64,000 nt of DNA from assembly GCA_037974665.1 (NCBI GenBank), contig CM075764.1, forward strand, positions 81,367,825-81,431,824, in the 5' to 3' direction. The number at the start of each line of letters is the position of its first letter. The first letter of the stretch is position 1. The DNA comes from Ehretia macrophylla. Taxonomy: Eukaryota > Streptophyta > Magnoliopsida > Boraginales > Ehretiaceae. Positions 23,555 to 35,981 of the stretch are shown one piece after another. Under the pieces are notes generated by a model that worked only from the letters and a program-made list of their open reading frames with translations, did no database searches and was not told the origin of the DNA. Made by a program: the position numbers and the translations under genes.

Positions 23555-25839
23555 TGTCACGCCCCGACCCGACCCCGCAAAAGGCCAAGCCTAGACCCGA
23601 CACACGGACGGAGCCTCCTCTAAACCGCGGACGATCCGAAAACCCTAAAATCATCATAATACTTGCGAAAGCCATAAAACAACTCAAACAAGCCAACTTT
23701 CTTTGAAACATACATTTCTTATTAACCAACTTTGCAACCCAAAAATGATATGCATACTACACAAGTATTTATGCCACTAATCAATTCCATTAGCATGCAT
23801 TTCCTTACTAGTCACAAGGGTATAAGTTTACAACTTTACATTCTTTCAACTTATACAACATAAGACCGTAGAGGCCTCAAACTATAAAATACATACAAGG
23901 CTACAAGCCTCAAAATTAAGCGACATCCAAGCAATATACATATCAGGCAAGGCTCGCACAAAAATCTGGTAACCAACCACCAGCAAAGCAGAGAAGTGCT
24001 ATCACGGAAACACCTCCACCTGCTCCTCCTCCTCTATTACCTCGATAGGATCTACTTCAACTACTCCTGTAAAAATATAGTATAGAGAGGAATGAGCAAA
24101 AACTATTGCTCAGCGAGGGCAATTGGTCTCAAGGACGGAGATGAGGGGGGTATGCAATGCAATTAGCCAAGCAATGCATACAATTATCATTTAAAGATAC
24201 AAACAAGTCAATATTATAACAAGGCAAGCATTAAAGACTATAAACATTCATTCAAAGGATACGGTACTCTTTTCACGAGCAACTTTCATTCAAGAATTCG
24301 ATGACGACGCGCCGGCCCAAACCACTTTATAACACCAGTTTGGAATACCCCGGAAGTATCCATCAACCTACGACCCAAAACTCCCTGGGAGGCAACCCAA
24401 GCGAGAAGAGGGAATAGCAGCGGAGCTAGAGCAACCAACACTGGCAACCCGAGGCTACCCAGAGAGGCCCATCACTCACGCGCGAGACACTATGCAATGC
24501 AAGACTCGATACAAGGCGATAAACAAGCGATAAAGCCACACGTGGGAGAATAACAAAGTAGGTTACTCTCGCACGCAATAGCAACAATTGATAAGCATTT
24601 CAATCCAAATCAATTCAAACAAGTATTTCAAGCAACCCTAAGCATTCTAGAGGCATAAAATCAAGAAAACAAGCAAAAACACAAATCGGCCCCAACTATC
24701 AAAACACTACCATTTCCAAATGAGCCACGAGTTCTGGAAACCGACTTCGCCAAACCTCCTAGGTCACCATAAGGCACGTCTAAAGACCCCGAAACCTTAC
24801 TTTACCCTAGAACTCGCGCAAAGCCCCGATTTTTCCCTTTCTCGTTTGAACTACAACTATACCAACCAAACGCCCAACCAACGCCATAATCACACCAAAA
24901 GTGCTTCCATGGCCTCCCGATACAATGCCAACACGCAAAATGAGAAAATGCCAAACTCGACCTAAACGACCCCGACTTTCAACAAGGCTTAATTCCCATT
25001 TTTTCCATTACGCAACCCAAACAAACCATGCATTTAGGCATTCTAGCACACCTAGCACAATTCTACATCAACGGACAGCATAACGGAACAACTTCATCGT
25101 TCCAAGGGTTTACTATTCACAAAACACTATTCAACATCCAAATTAAATTGCAATCTCAACATTTAACTTAAGAAAATGTTAAAAAGCTATAAATGCACGT
25201 TTTACAATTGCCAAGGAACATTCTAGAAGCATCAAAACGCTTTAAACAACAATCTACGGATAAAATCTAAAAATTGCAAAGTTGATACACTAAACATTTA
25301 AATGCGAAAATAACACGATTCCCTCACCTTAGGCACTCCTAGTTGCTAGGAAAACAACGCTGGATGGCTCGGTAACAACCCCGCACAAGCTCACGCGAAG
25401 ATTGGAAGTTTTGAAAGTTGAAAATGATTTTTTTTTCTCTTCAATATTTTCGGCCAGCACAAGGTTCTGTTTCAGCTGCTATTTTTTTATTTTTCTTTGT
25501 TTTAAGCTTATTTAAGTGCTAAGTCAAATGGTCAAAGGTCAAGCCTTGGTCAACTACTTAAAACTTGGTCAAAAGGCCTTATTTTGTGCATTTTAAGCTA
25601 AAATAACTATCACCAATTAAATTTTCAGCTAGCAACAATTAAAATATAAAATTTAAGTCATCTAAATACTAGTTTCACTATTTGCTGAGGACTAGAAACC
25701 GTTCTCTAGCTATTGCTCCCTAAATGCAATGCACGTTGCGACGGCAAGAAAGTAACAATTAATTCACAAAGAATTTAAGGAAATATAATTTTCAAAATAA
25801 TAAACAAGGAATTTTCACATTCCGGGCTCGGGTATTACA
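23555..25839 (-). repeat. Element B 5' LTR
   Basis: 2285 bp, collinear with 16332-18617. Most of the differences I noticed cluster in the first 100 bases, and long stretches after that look identical. Candidate intron 24067-25327 is the same length (1261 nt) as in the other copy. Confidence 0.9.
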
Positions 25840-27335
25840 ACTATAGATTACCAGATTATCAGTACCCTCAAGTAGAACAAGAATAAGAGCTGTGGTTAAT
25901 CTCTTCTTCAATTCCTAGAAGCTAGCTTCACATTTCTCATTCCAGTCAAATACAGTTTTCTTTCGAGTAAGCTAAGTCAATGGTCCAGCAATTTTAGAGA
26001 AATCCTTGACAAACCTTATGTAATAACCTGCTAAGCCCAGAAAACTGTGAATTTCTGTAACAGTCTCTGGTTGTTTCCATGCCATGACAACCTCAATCTT
26101 TGCTGGGTCAACAGAAATTCCATCCTGAGAAATAATATGGCCCAAAAAAGTAACTTGCCTTAACCAGAATTCACACTTACTGAACTTCGCAAACAATTTA
26201 TGCTCTTGAAGAGTCTGTAGTACAATCCTGAGATATTGTTCATGTTCCGCCTCAGATTTAGAATATACAAGAATATCATCAATGAAAATAACCACAAACT
26301 GATCCAGATATGGACGGAATACTCTCTGCATCAAATCCATGAATGTGGCAGGAGCATTGGTTAAACCAAACGGCAGAACAACAAATTCATAATGACCATA
26401 ACGAGTTCTAAAAGCAGTTTTAGGAACATCATCTGACTTAATCCTTAATTGATAATAGCCTTGCCTCATATCGAATTTAGAAACTACCCTGACACCTTGC
26501 AGCTGATCAAATAACTCCTCAATCAAAGGCAATGGATATTTGTTTTTGATAATTACCTGATTAAGACCTCGATAATCAATGCATAAGCAAAGAGATCCGT
26601 CTTTCTTTTTAACAAACAAGACCGGTACGCCCCAAGGTGAAGAACTCAGCTGAATGAATCCCTTCTCAAGTAAACCCTGCAACTGAATTTTTAATTCTTG
26701 CAACTCATGTGGAGCTATTCTGTACGGAGTCCTAGAGATAGGCGTAGTCCCTGGTAATAAGTCGATCACAAACTCTATCTCTCTATCAGGTGGTAAACCA
26801 GGTAATTCCTCAGGAAACACCCCCGAAAACTCTCTCACGATAGGCACATCATTCAGTTTCAATTGATCACCAGGTTGATTAATCAAATAAGCAAAGTAAG
26901 CCTCACAACCCTTACCTAACATTTTTGACGCTTTAATAGAATATATGATAGGAGTTCCCGTATATTTTCTACTTCCTACTATTTCAAGTACGGGCTAGTC
27001 GGGCATTTCTAGTTTCACAATCTTCTTTCTACAATCAAGTTGCGCATAATATCTACTTAACCAGTTCATCCTCAATATAATTTCAAAGTCGCGGAAAGGT
27101 AGAATAATTAAATTGGCAGGAAATACACGACCTTGAATAAAGATATTACATGTCTTGCAAATAGATTTGGTGACAAACTTCGGCCCCATAGGTGTATAAA
27201 CCACAATATCATGTAACAATTTATCATGTTTCAACTTAGCATTTTGTGCACATATAGGTGTAATAAATGAATGCGAAGCCCCATAATCAATTAAAACTTT
27301 AACCGATTGATCATTAAGAAGAAAAGTACCTTCTA
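25840..27335 (-). pseudogene. Element A pol, upstream part (protease, RT, start of RNase H)
   Basis: The protease active site reads D-Y-G (27280-27288) instead of D-S/T-G. Stops or frameshifts occur at about 26995, 25972 and 25914. The open stretch 25972-26922 covers a near-complete reverse transcriptase with LPPDREIEF, the [16 protein letters not shown] segment, and [10 protein letters not shown] around the catalytic aspartates. RNase H begins with VIYSDAS at the break, where element B starts (25839). The rest of pol is at 14433-16331. Confidence 0.85.
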
Positions 27336-28600
27336 CTATAGCAGTCGTGTCCAGAAGCTCCCTGCATCTAAGGCAAATACTCGGGCCTGACCCCGTGGTA
27401 CCGGTGTTGCAACTGACGCCCTGGTCTGATTGCCCTGACCATATGTCTGACCCCTAGTATTCTTGAATTTTGGGTAGTCTTTAGCCTTGTGTTGATCACT
27501 ACCACATCCAGTACATCGGCCCAATCTTTTCCAACAATTCTCCTCAGTATGACCCTGACATTGATAGAAGCTGCACTGTTGGTGACGTCTTGCAACAGTG
27601 CCTCCCGAAGGAGCTCTGTAAGAAGAGGTAGCTGAACTACCCTGCTGAGATCGAGCTGCAACTGGACGAGATTGCCCCTGATTCTGACTTTGAACTGGTC
27701 GTGCCTGAGTCTGAGTAGGCCCTGCATAACTCTATGCTTGCCTTGGCTGCGGATTCTGCCCAACTGAAATAGTCTGCCTCTGGTACCCCTGACTCTATGA
27801 CTGGAACTGCCGCTTACTCGATTGACTAGTCTCGGCCAACATGTCTGCCTTGCGTTTTTCATACCTAGAGGCGGCTCTGACCACTGCAGCATAATTAGGG
27901 AAATCATTTGCAGATAGATTAAGCATAATATCACTTCTTAACCCCATGATGAATCTCTGCATTTTCATGTCCTCTGGCTGTACCAAAGCCGGCACATAAC
28001 GGGAGAGCCTAATAAAAGTAACCTCATACTGATCCACTGACATATTTCCCTGCTTCAAGGCTATGAACTCTGCTTGGCGTCTCTCACGGGCAACCACTGA
28101 TATATACTTATCTCGGAATTCATAAACGAAGTTAGCCCATCTGCTTCCCATTTCTCACTAATAGTATGCCACCACTCCTCGGCGTCACCCTCTAAAAGGA
28201 ATGTGGCATAGGTAATTTTTCTCTCATCACTGCACTCGAGTATTGCAGCCACTCTTTCAAACTTTCTCAACCACAATTCAGCCTTCATATCATCTGGCTA
28301 TCCGAAGAAGCTGTAAGCCCCATGATGTAAAAACCTATCATACAAATTACCTCTGGTAGTACTACTGCCCTCAGCTCTTGCAGCCTGATTACCACCAGCA
28401 GCCCCTGTCTGTCCCTGTTGAGTCACAAACTGGGCAATGGTATTCATAGCATTGGCCATTGTGGCCAAGATCTGGGCGGTACTCAGTTCCTGAACTTGTG
28501 GTGCATTCCCTGCCATACCGGCTTCTTGCCCTGGAGCCTCCTCTGGTTCTCTATTAACATCCTGATTCCCAGTTCGACGGCGAGGTTCTATTCCAGACAA
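27336..28600 (-). pseudogene. Element A gag (capsid and zinc knuckles), broken
   Basis: Starts MSGIEPRRRTG at 28600. The capsid region carries the retrotransposon gag motifs FLLEGDAEEWW and FRDKYI...LKQGNMSVDQYE. There is a stop at 28298-28300 and a frameshift near 28140. Two CCHC knuckles follow near 27560-27470, but each has one cysteine replaced by tyrosine: the second Cys of the first knuckle and the last Cys of the second. A one-base loss near 27360 shifts the frame before protease. It once packaged element RNA; it cannot now make a normal product. Confidence 0.8.
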
Positions 28601-28948
28601 CTAGAATGCAAAGTATTATGACAAGCATATGTATAATTCACAATTAAATCACATAAGAATAAGTTCAAATAAGTTAACATAAAATCACATATAGGGTCAT
28701 ACAAACACTTTGCATACTAAAGACACAAGTAAGACAATTAATCATACTTTCAATTCTTAACTTTTCACTTTTACACAATAACTCATATAAGATCTTTCAC
28801 ATTCTCGCTGTCATGCTAGCATGTGCTACAACCATTCAATCCTTCCATTAGCTAATCAAAGAAACATTTATTCACACAATCACACTTTAACTTAATAGAC
28901 TCCTACCCACAGGCCGAGAAAATTAACCCGGCTTCATGCATTCTATAA

Positions 28949-28961
28949 GCTCTGTATACCA
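28949..28961 (-). other. Element A primer-binding site (initiator tRNA-Met, mutated)
   Basis: The minus strand reads TGGTATACAGAGC seven bases inside the 5' LTR, one inserted base away from the TGGTATCAGAGC complement of initiator tRNA-Met. Confidence 0.7.
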
Positions 28962-28967
28962 CCTAAA

Positions 28968-31471
28968 TGTAACGCCCCGACCCAACCCCACGCTAAAGGT
29001 TAAGTCTAGACCCGACAAACGGACAGAGTCTCCCTTGTACCGTGAACATTCTAAAAACCTGTAAATGCTCAAAAAAGCAACAATATAACAAGACAAGCTT
29101 TTATAACTAAAGTTCAAAGATTCAAGGCCATCCAAGCCTTAAGACATACAGTAGTTCAGCTTCACACAAACATGCATCCAACTTAACTTCTTTTACAAAA
29201 CCGCTTATCATGCCACCCCATGATAGCATTAAAAACATTCTTAGAAGTTGGAAACAACATGCATCAGAATCTTCACACCCAAGCATACAAAACAACTAGA
29301 AGTAAAAACATAAGTTATTACAAGCCATAGAATTACTACTACTACAGTCATTTGGCTTCCAATTTACATATTACATAAATACATACATGAGCCTTTAGGC
29401 CCCAAAATAGATCACAACATAGAATAACGCATTCTCCACATAGAAACTAGAAAACACATCCACCTCAGACAATAATCACACAGCTACTAGGGCAAAGGCT
29501 CTGTCTGTACTTCTTCATCTTCCACTATCACCTCAACTAGCTGGGGATTACCCTCAGCACTTCCTGAAACATGTTAGCGAGGTATGAGCAACCACTATTG
29601 CCCAGTGAGGGATAAAGGCCAAATGGGATGTGCAATGCAACAAATATAACAGTTAACATGAAAAATAATTAAAGAACATTTGAAACAGTAAATAACCATA
29701 CATATCAAAGGATACGATACACTTAACCCCAAACTCCATGATTCTCTTATCTTTAGCCACGAACCACGATCCACGAACCACAATCAATGTGCCGGTAAAT
29801 TCCCAATCACCTCAATGGGTGTACTCCGGATGTACCCCGATAATCCTACGACCCAACATCCCCTGGCAATCTCCGGACAAGGCGAATGAGGGAATATGGT
29901 ATAGAGTTTGAATATCCAATGACAAGCCCTTTGCCGCCCAGCCAATATTCAACACGTCCGCCCCTGACACTATGGTTGCGCAACCACTATGCAATGCACG
30001 TTAACACTTGACAATAAGATAATCAATAAAGAACAGTAACACTTAGGCAGGTCAACAAAAAAGGCTGCCCTCGAGACAGTTCATATGATAAACAATAGTA
30101 CAAAACTAATTAAGAGAGTATAAAGGGAAAAGTTGCACATTTTTTCCAAAAACCCCATACCAAAAGCTCATAAACATCTTATAATTGTAATTAAACACTT
30201 AATACACACTTACAAGGTTATAGAAGCGAAACAATCATTCATTTCTTAATTATCCCCCTTTTATCCCAAGTCGTTTTCCTTCCAAATCAAAGTTAATATT
30301 TCGAATTCATGGGTGAAGCTACACCATTCTCCTAATTAACCCTTAAGGCACCCTTAAAACCCTCAAACATATTTAAATACTCACAATTACCCCAAAAGCC
30401 CCAATTTTTCTCTTATGGCTTTGAACTACACATACCTAAACCGGGATCCAAACGAGGGTTAGAAAAGCTTCTAAAGCACCTACGTAGCCTAAGAATACCA
30501 AATATGAAGTTCAATTCCACCCGGATTAGCATCAACCCCGAAATCCCTTTTAAAAAGTCGGCTATTTTACGTTTTATGCAAGTTTAGAGAAATTTGAGGG
30601 CACGGGGCTATTGGACTACTTTCATTAGAACCTAAGGCATCTATTAGAAGCAATGAATCAAGCTAATACTCACAATTACATGAAACCCTAAAATCCCGTC
30701 ACTGTTCACCTCATAAAATCAAAGTAACGATTCCAACCATTTAAAATGCGAACTAATGGCTTAAATGTGTTCTCTAGCACTTATATACAATATATAATAG
30801 CATAGATAAGCTTTGCAATAGCATTTGATAGCATTTCTAACAATTCAAGAAATATGTAACATTTTAAATATGTAAAAAGAGTCATGAAATCCCTCACCTA
30901 AAGCGCGTAGGAACACCTAGAAGGCTTGCACACACCCTGAACTACTTGCTCTATGCTTGGAGAGGCTTGGATTGAAGAGTTGAAGATCAAAATTTCCTCC
31001 TTATGGCTGCAAGAGGCTCTCGGCCCTGATACAAAAACTTTTCAGATTTTTTTTTTCTTTGCTAGTTATGAGCTTAAGTGTGTGTTGCAAGAGTTATATT
31101 AAGGGGGAGGGGGGTCATGTTAGGTGCTTAAGTGGATTATTAAAATGAGTATAGATAGCTTAAAAATGAGCCTAAGGTGCAATTAGGTGCTAACTAAATA
31201 AAACACTAAGTTAAGCTATGTAACACTATTAACTAGTTTACTAAACCATTTTCTAAACGAAAGCTCCTATCTATCCTAGCTCAAATGCACATTTTTTCTC
31301 ATTACTACTATAATTAATATGATTTAATAAAAATGCTAATTCATTAATATTAGGAAGTTGAAAACGGAAGGAATAGTAACTTAAAGAAGATAGTAAATAA
31401 AGCACAGAAGAAATGTGCAACTAATAGATGCAACAGTAAGTGAATGTATGGCAAAAATCTCGGGCGTCACA
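28968..31471 (-). repeat. Element A 5' LTR
   Basis: 2504 bp, collinear with 11911-14411 with scattered substitutions. Candidate intron 29564-30897, palindrome 29821-29835, hairpin 30046-30069 (GGCAG/CTGCC stem) and hairpin 29585-29604. Transcription would start here and run leftwards into gag. Confidence 0.85.
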
Positions 31472-31473
31472 GG

Positions 31474-33032
31474 TGTTAGGAATTGTGTCCTAAAAGTCAG
31501 TTATCGAGTGTAGCTGGCAAATTAATTTGTATGTGGATTATTGTTCTATTAATAATATTTGGCCATTACATCATATCGTCCATCTTCTTTTACCTTTGAT
31601 TGATCAGGGTGTAGTCCTTAGAATGACTTTATGGAATCATATGAATGAGGGTTGATTTTGGTCATTCTTAAACTTTGTTCGTAACCAAATGATGAAATTA
31701 GTATTGGGACGTCAATTTCATCGAGTATAGGTTATTGTTTGTTGCATTAGTTGGTTATCCTCATGACCAATAGGTATTGGGACACCGGTGCGATAAACAG
31801 GTAACATGTAGAGACATGTTCACTGAACATGACTCTCTTTATGAGCGTCCTATGGTATGTACCCTACTGTCTAAGGATAGCTCGTGGTACATGTGGTAGA
31901 CATATTCCCTTTGACCTGAGACTGCCATGGAGACTTACGGATTACTCCTCATGCTTAGGTGCCAGACTATCCAGATTTATAATCTGGTAACGGAAGGTTA
32001 CTGGGTATGGGCAAGTGCCGGAGAAGTCAATGTGTGAGTCAAGATGGGATTGATCGCTCCGGGCATTTGGAGAATGGTGTTTCGCTTAATTTCAATTCAG
32101 AAAGTCTTTGGCCAAAGCACATCTCATGATGAGTCACGAGGGTAAATCATGATATGTCATGATAGGATTAAAATTTGACATGAAGTAACTAATTAGGGAT
32201 TTGACAATTAACCATGTCCCTAAGGTAATTTTGGAACACCGAGGGTCATAGGGAATTCACCATTGTATCGAGGTTCGTTGAATGTTGCTTTGCACCTATT
32301 CAGCTTATTTGGTCGTCGGGAACCATTGCTAGATGGTATTTTCGATTAGTGTAAGGATAGTCTTTATGCTACCGGCTTAATTTTGAACCTATGGAGTCAT
32401 GCAAAAGAATAAGTGATTTAATTGGAGAGACGACCTAATTATAATCAATATTTAATTGAGAATTAAATATTATTTGTGATTAATATTTAATTAAGAATTA
32501 AAAATTATCTAATTATTATTAGTAGGTCGTGGATTTAATTATTTGACAATTTCTAGCTAGCACTAGATTTATGATTCATCAATTAAATCCTAGGCTGATT
32601 GATTGAAATTAAATAGTGATTTAATTTGAATCGTTGTGGGCTTTATGGAAACCCACATTAAAAGATTGGGTTTTTTTTAACTATTTTGGGAGTTGGCCTT
32701 TTGAAGAACTTAGCCCACATGTCTTTATAAGAAGGGCCATGTATGGTTTTGAAATAAAAGACAAAAAACTGGACATATATCATTTTCTGAAAAACGTAGG
32801 AACAAGAAACAAATAAAAAAAATCCTCTCTGAAAATTATAGCCTCCTCTTCTTTTATCCTTGTTCGCGTGCGAAGTAAGAGGAGCTAGACGCTTCTGTTG
32901 GGCAATCCCATAACACTACAACGAATCGTTCAAAGTGGTAATCCTAATTCTCTGATTTAAAATTTTCAATTATTATGTATAACAAGTTGATCCTGATGGA
33001 ATTCCAAGAGATAGTCTCACGCATTTCCAGCA
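31474..33032 (+). repeat. Element C 5' LTR
   Basis: 1559 bp, TGTTAGGAATTG to TTTCCAGCA. An 11-bp inverted repeat with a 3-base loop (AATATTTAATT-gag, 32447-32471) lies in an AT-rich zone; a second one at 32482-32506 has a mutated right arm. Confidence 0.92.
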
Positions 33033-35136
33033 GTGGCATCAGAGCCACCTCGTTTAGTGTGTTTATTTTACGTATTTGATACAAAATTATACGTTGCCTA
33101 TATGATATGGTTGATATATTTATTTTTTTCATACTGTTACTGTAGCAAAATAAAAAAAAAGGGTGTAATGTACGATGTTACTGTAGCAATGCTACTGTAG
33201 CGAGTATTGTAGCGTGTTACTGTAGCGAGTACTGTAGTGGAAAAAAAAGGATCTGAACCCTAATGGGCTGCCTGATCCGATTGGGCTTGACCCAATTTGG
33301 ATCAGTTCAGCCAAATCTTGCTTATATTTATTTTATTTCTTGTTGGGCTCAAGGAGTTGGGCTTAAGTTAATTCTAATTCTTTAGACCTTAGGATATATT
33401 AATTCTTTTGGGCCTTAATTTATTCACTTGTTTTTTTTTTTTTTGCTGGGCTTATATGATAATTAAATGTCTTTTTCTAAAATGGTTTGGAAACATTGGG
33501 CTCAACTATTATATTAATTTAAACTAAGTCCAAATTAATATTAATTAATTGATAGTGTTAATCCAATATGGATTAAATTTTATTTTGGATCAAAAATTAA
33601 TAAAATAGTTTATTAATTGTTTTGGTATATGAAATAGTTTCATAGAATTGTACTAGGACCGTATTATTAAAAAAAAGACATAGTATTGCAATTGAGTTTA
33701 ATTAAATTTAAATTAATTGTTAATTTAGATAGCAATTAGTAAATAGTTTATTAGTTGTATTTATTTAACTAAATTAATTTGGTCAATTAATTTAGGATAT
33801 CCAATTAATTGAAAGTTAGTTTAATTAATTGGAAAAATATTAAACTTAATTGTTAATTTTGCTAATATTAATAAATTGTTTATTAATTTGTGCCTCTTTA
33901 ACACTATTTATTTTGAATATTGTTGTAGGACATCCAATTAATTTAAAATTATTTTAATTAATTGGAAATATCGATTTAATTTGATTAAATTGATTTAATG
34001 CCTTGGAAATTATATAGAATGTCTATGTGAATACCTATTTGTGTTAATGATGTATGACATGGATTTAAATGAGGTTATGGGCTTGCATATCATGATGATT
34101 ATTGCATTTTATTATTATAAATTGTTATAATTATTTATTTGGGTTAAATTGGGCTTGCGAGTCCAGCCTTCTATTTTTCTGGTTGTAAATCCCAACCCCA
34201 AGTAATGTATCCCCTCCTTTTAGAAGAAGTTCTCTATCATGTTTATGTAATTAATAGAGATAAGGCTTTGGAGCATGGATCAAGGAGTTGAAGATTTCTA
34301 GAAGGCCTGGGCCTGTCCAGGTTAACCCAATTAAATGTAATAATCTTTATTTGCATGACTAAAGTGGTCCATGATGGCTCTAGTGGACCACATTAGGAAA
34401 GCCCATAACCACCTATTATTTATGCTCAATTTATTGTTATGCATGCCTTATTTATATATATCTCTCGCGATCAATTAATTGGATTAATTAATAATATGGC
34501 AAATAAAACCAATCATTATACTATAATTAAAATCCTCTAAATTATTAGGTCATTTAAGTGGGTTGAACATTGGATGTTCAACTCACTGCCTCCCATTAAA
34601 GTGAATAATAATGGGGCCAACATCTTAATAAACGTTGGAGGCCCTCCGGCCTGATTTTATCAAGGTGTTGGGATTATTATTCATTGTATGAATTCCATGG
34701 AATCTCTTTGAGATGGTAAGTAGGTGAGCTGGCCTCTGTCAGGCCTACTCATCAAGCTTAGAGAAGGACTATGAGATATCATGTTAATGGTTTGACCTAA
34801 CTGGGCCTTTCAGTAGAGGACCTCCGTCCTACTGAAGGGGTGCTTGGGGCAGAATTGAGATCACTAAGAGTTATTTGGAGAAATAACTGGTTATGAACCT
34901 ACCAGATAAATGGGCATAGGTGGGCCGGCCTCCGTCAGGCTTATGTACAATTATTTGGATCTTAATACCCACTAAGGGAATTTGGATCGGAAATTCCTTC
35001 GGATTGAAGGTAGAGGCTATCAATCTGAACAAAATAGTGTGAGAATCCTTTAGACACTAGCCTATGTCTAATGTGATTAGATAATTCATATATTTTAGCT
35101 AATTTATTTCATTTACTTCAATTATTTGCAGATTTA
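33033..35136 (+). promoter_or_regulatory. Element C untranslated leader with repeats and serial hairpins
   Basis: 2.1 kb between LTR and gag with no coding potential. It contains a CTGTAGC-type repeat cluster (33132-33239), two equal-geometry hairpins (33801-33832 and 33934-33965), and a dense run of hairpins at 34562-35010. In retrotransposons such leaders can carry packaging, dimerisation or translation signals; that role is an inference here. Confidence 0.6.
33034..33046 (+). other. Element C primer-binding site
   Basis: TGGCATCAGAGCC one base after the 5' LTR, two mismatches from the initiator tRNA-Met complement TGGTATCAGAGCA. Confidence 0.85.
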
Positions 35137-35981
35137 ATGGCTAACACGTTGTCTTTGAGATCACTATTGGATAGTAAAAAATTGACCGGGCCAAATTCCG
35201 ATAGCTGGTATCGTAAATTGCGCAGTGTGCTCAAGCATGAACGTATCCTGTATATCTGTCTGATCCAGCACCTGCTGAACCTGTTGCCCAAACGACTGTT
35301 GCCGATCATTGGCGATATCAGAAATGGGTTGATGATAGAATAACAGTTCACTGTATCATGAGGGCTGCAATGAATGATGAATTCAGTCGCAAATTTGAGG
35401 AAACACAACCTGAGGACATCATTCAAGCGTTGAATGAATCTTTCGGCACATCTGATGACGCAGAAAGACATATGACCTCTTGTGTCATCTTCAGCACTAG
35501 AATAAGAGAAGGGACTTCCGTCACTGATCATGTATTGTACATGACTGAGCAGATTGAGAAGTTGGCTAAGTTAGGCTATCCGCTCCATGAGCAGCTTGGC
35601 AACGATGCCATCCTCAACTCTCTTCCTCCATCTTACCTCCATTTCTTGAATCAGTTCAAGATGAACAAGCCAGTTGTTAACTACCATGCACTTCTCTTTG
35701 AGAAAGATAATCAGCTCATCAGAAAGATGGTTAATGTGGTTGGAGGTGCTAGTTCCTCAAAACGCAAGAATTATTCACGACGTGGCAAGAAAAAGAACAA
35801 AAATGCATATGCATCTCAAAGCGGGGTTAAGAAACCCGCTCAGTAGCAACCACAAGTTCGCAAGCAGAAACCTGACCAGAGTCAAGCAGAATGTTTCTTC
35901 TGTAAGAGGAAGGGACACTGGAAGAGGAATTGTCCTCAGTATCTGGCGTCGTTAGATCCAAACAAGCCAAAGAGACAGTAA
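35137..35981 (+). pseudogene. Element C gag, broken
   Basis: Starts MANTLSLRSLLDSKKLTG. One base is lost near 35253, shifting the frame; the second frame continues from about 35255 through a UBN2/Retrotran_gag-like helix-rich capsid (TSVTDHVLYMTEQIEKL, LPPSY). TAG at 35844-35846 and TAA at 35979-35981 interrupt it. The CCHC knuckle CFFCKRKGHWKRNC (35892-35933) lies between those stops. Confidence 0.85.

Larger units (their letters stand above)
16332..25839 (-). mobile_element. Ty3-type LTR retrotransposon B (nested in A)
   Basis: A complete minus-strand element with LTRs 16332-18617 and 23555-25839, and a perfect target duplication ACTAT (16327-16331 and 25840-25844). It has a primer-binding site, a polypurine tract and gag-pol in one continuous frame interrupted by five nonsense codons and no frameshift that I can see. 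LTR copies are very similar over long stretches, so it is young. It belongs to the same broad chromodomain-bearing lineage as A and E; its gag-pol is closer to E. Confidence 0.93.
11911..31471 (-). mobile_element. Ty3-type LTR retrotransposon A (chromodomain-like, interrupted by B)
   Basis: A minus-strand element with 2.5-kb LTRs (11911-14411 and 28968-31471), a degenerate primer-binding site, gag, protease, reverse transcriptase, RNase H, integrase and a chromodomain-like end. This order and the long LTRs fit the Tekay/Del-type plant chromoviruses. Flanks are GAGGG on the left and, once copia C is removed, GGGGG on the right, a plausible decayed 5-bp duplication in a G-rich tract. Element B is inserted in the RNase H coding region. 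The first 122 bases of the two LTRs differ at six positions, so A is older than B. Many stops and frameshifts make it inactive. Confidence 0.85.

Noticed and set aside
27368..27934. 188-codon Arg-rich minus-strand frame
   Set aside because: It is out of frame with the element A gag and knuckles and has no domain signature.
34562..35010. Serial inverted repeats read as a CRISPR-like array
   Set aside because: Repeats are individual hairpins of different sequence without constant direct repeats and spacers, in a plant retroelement leader.
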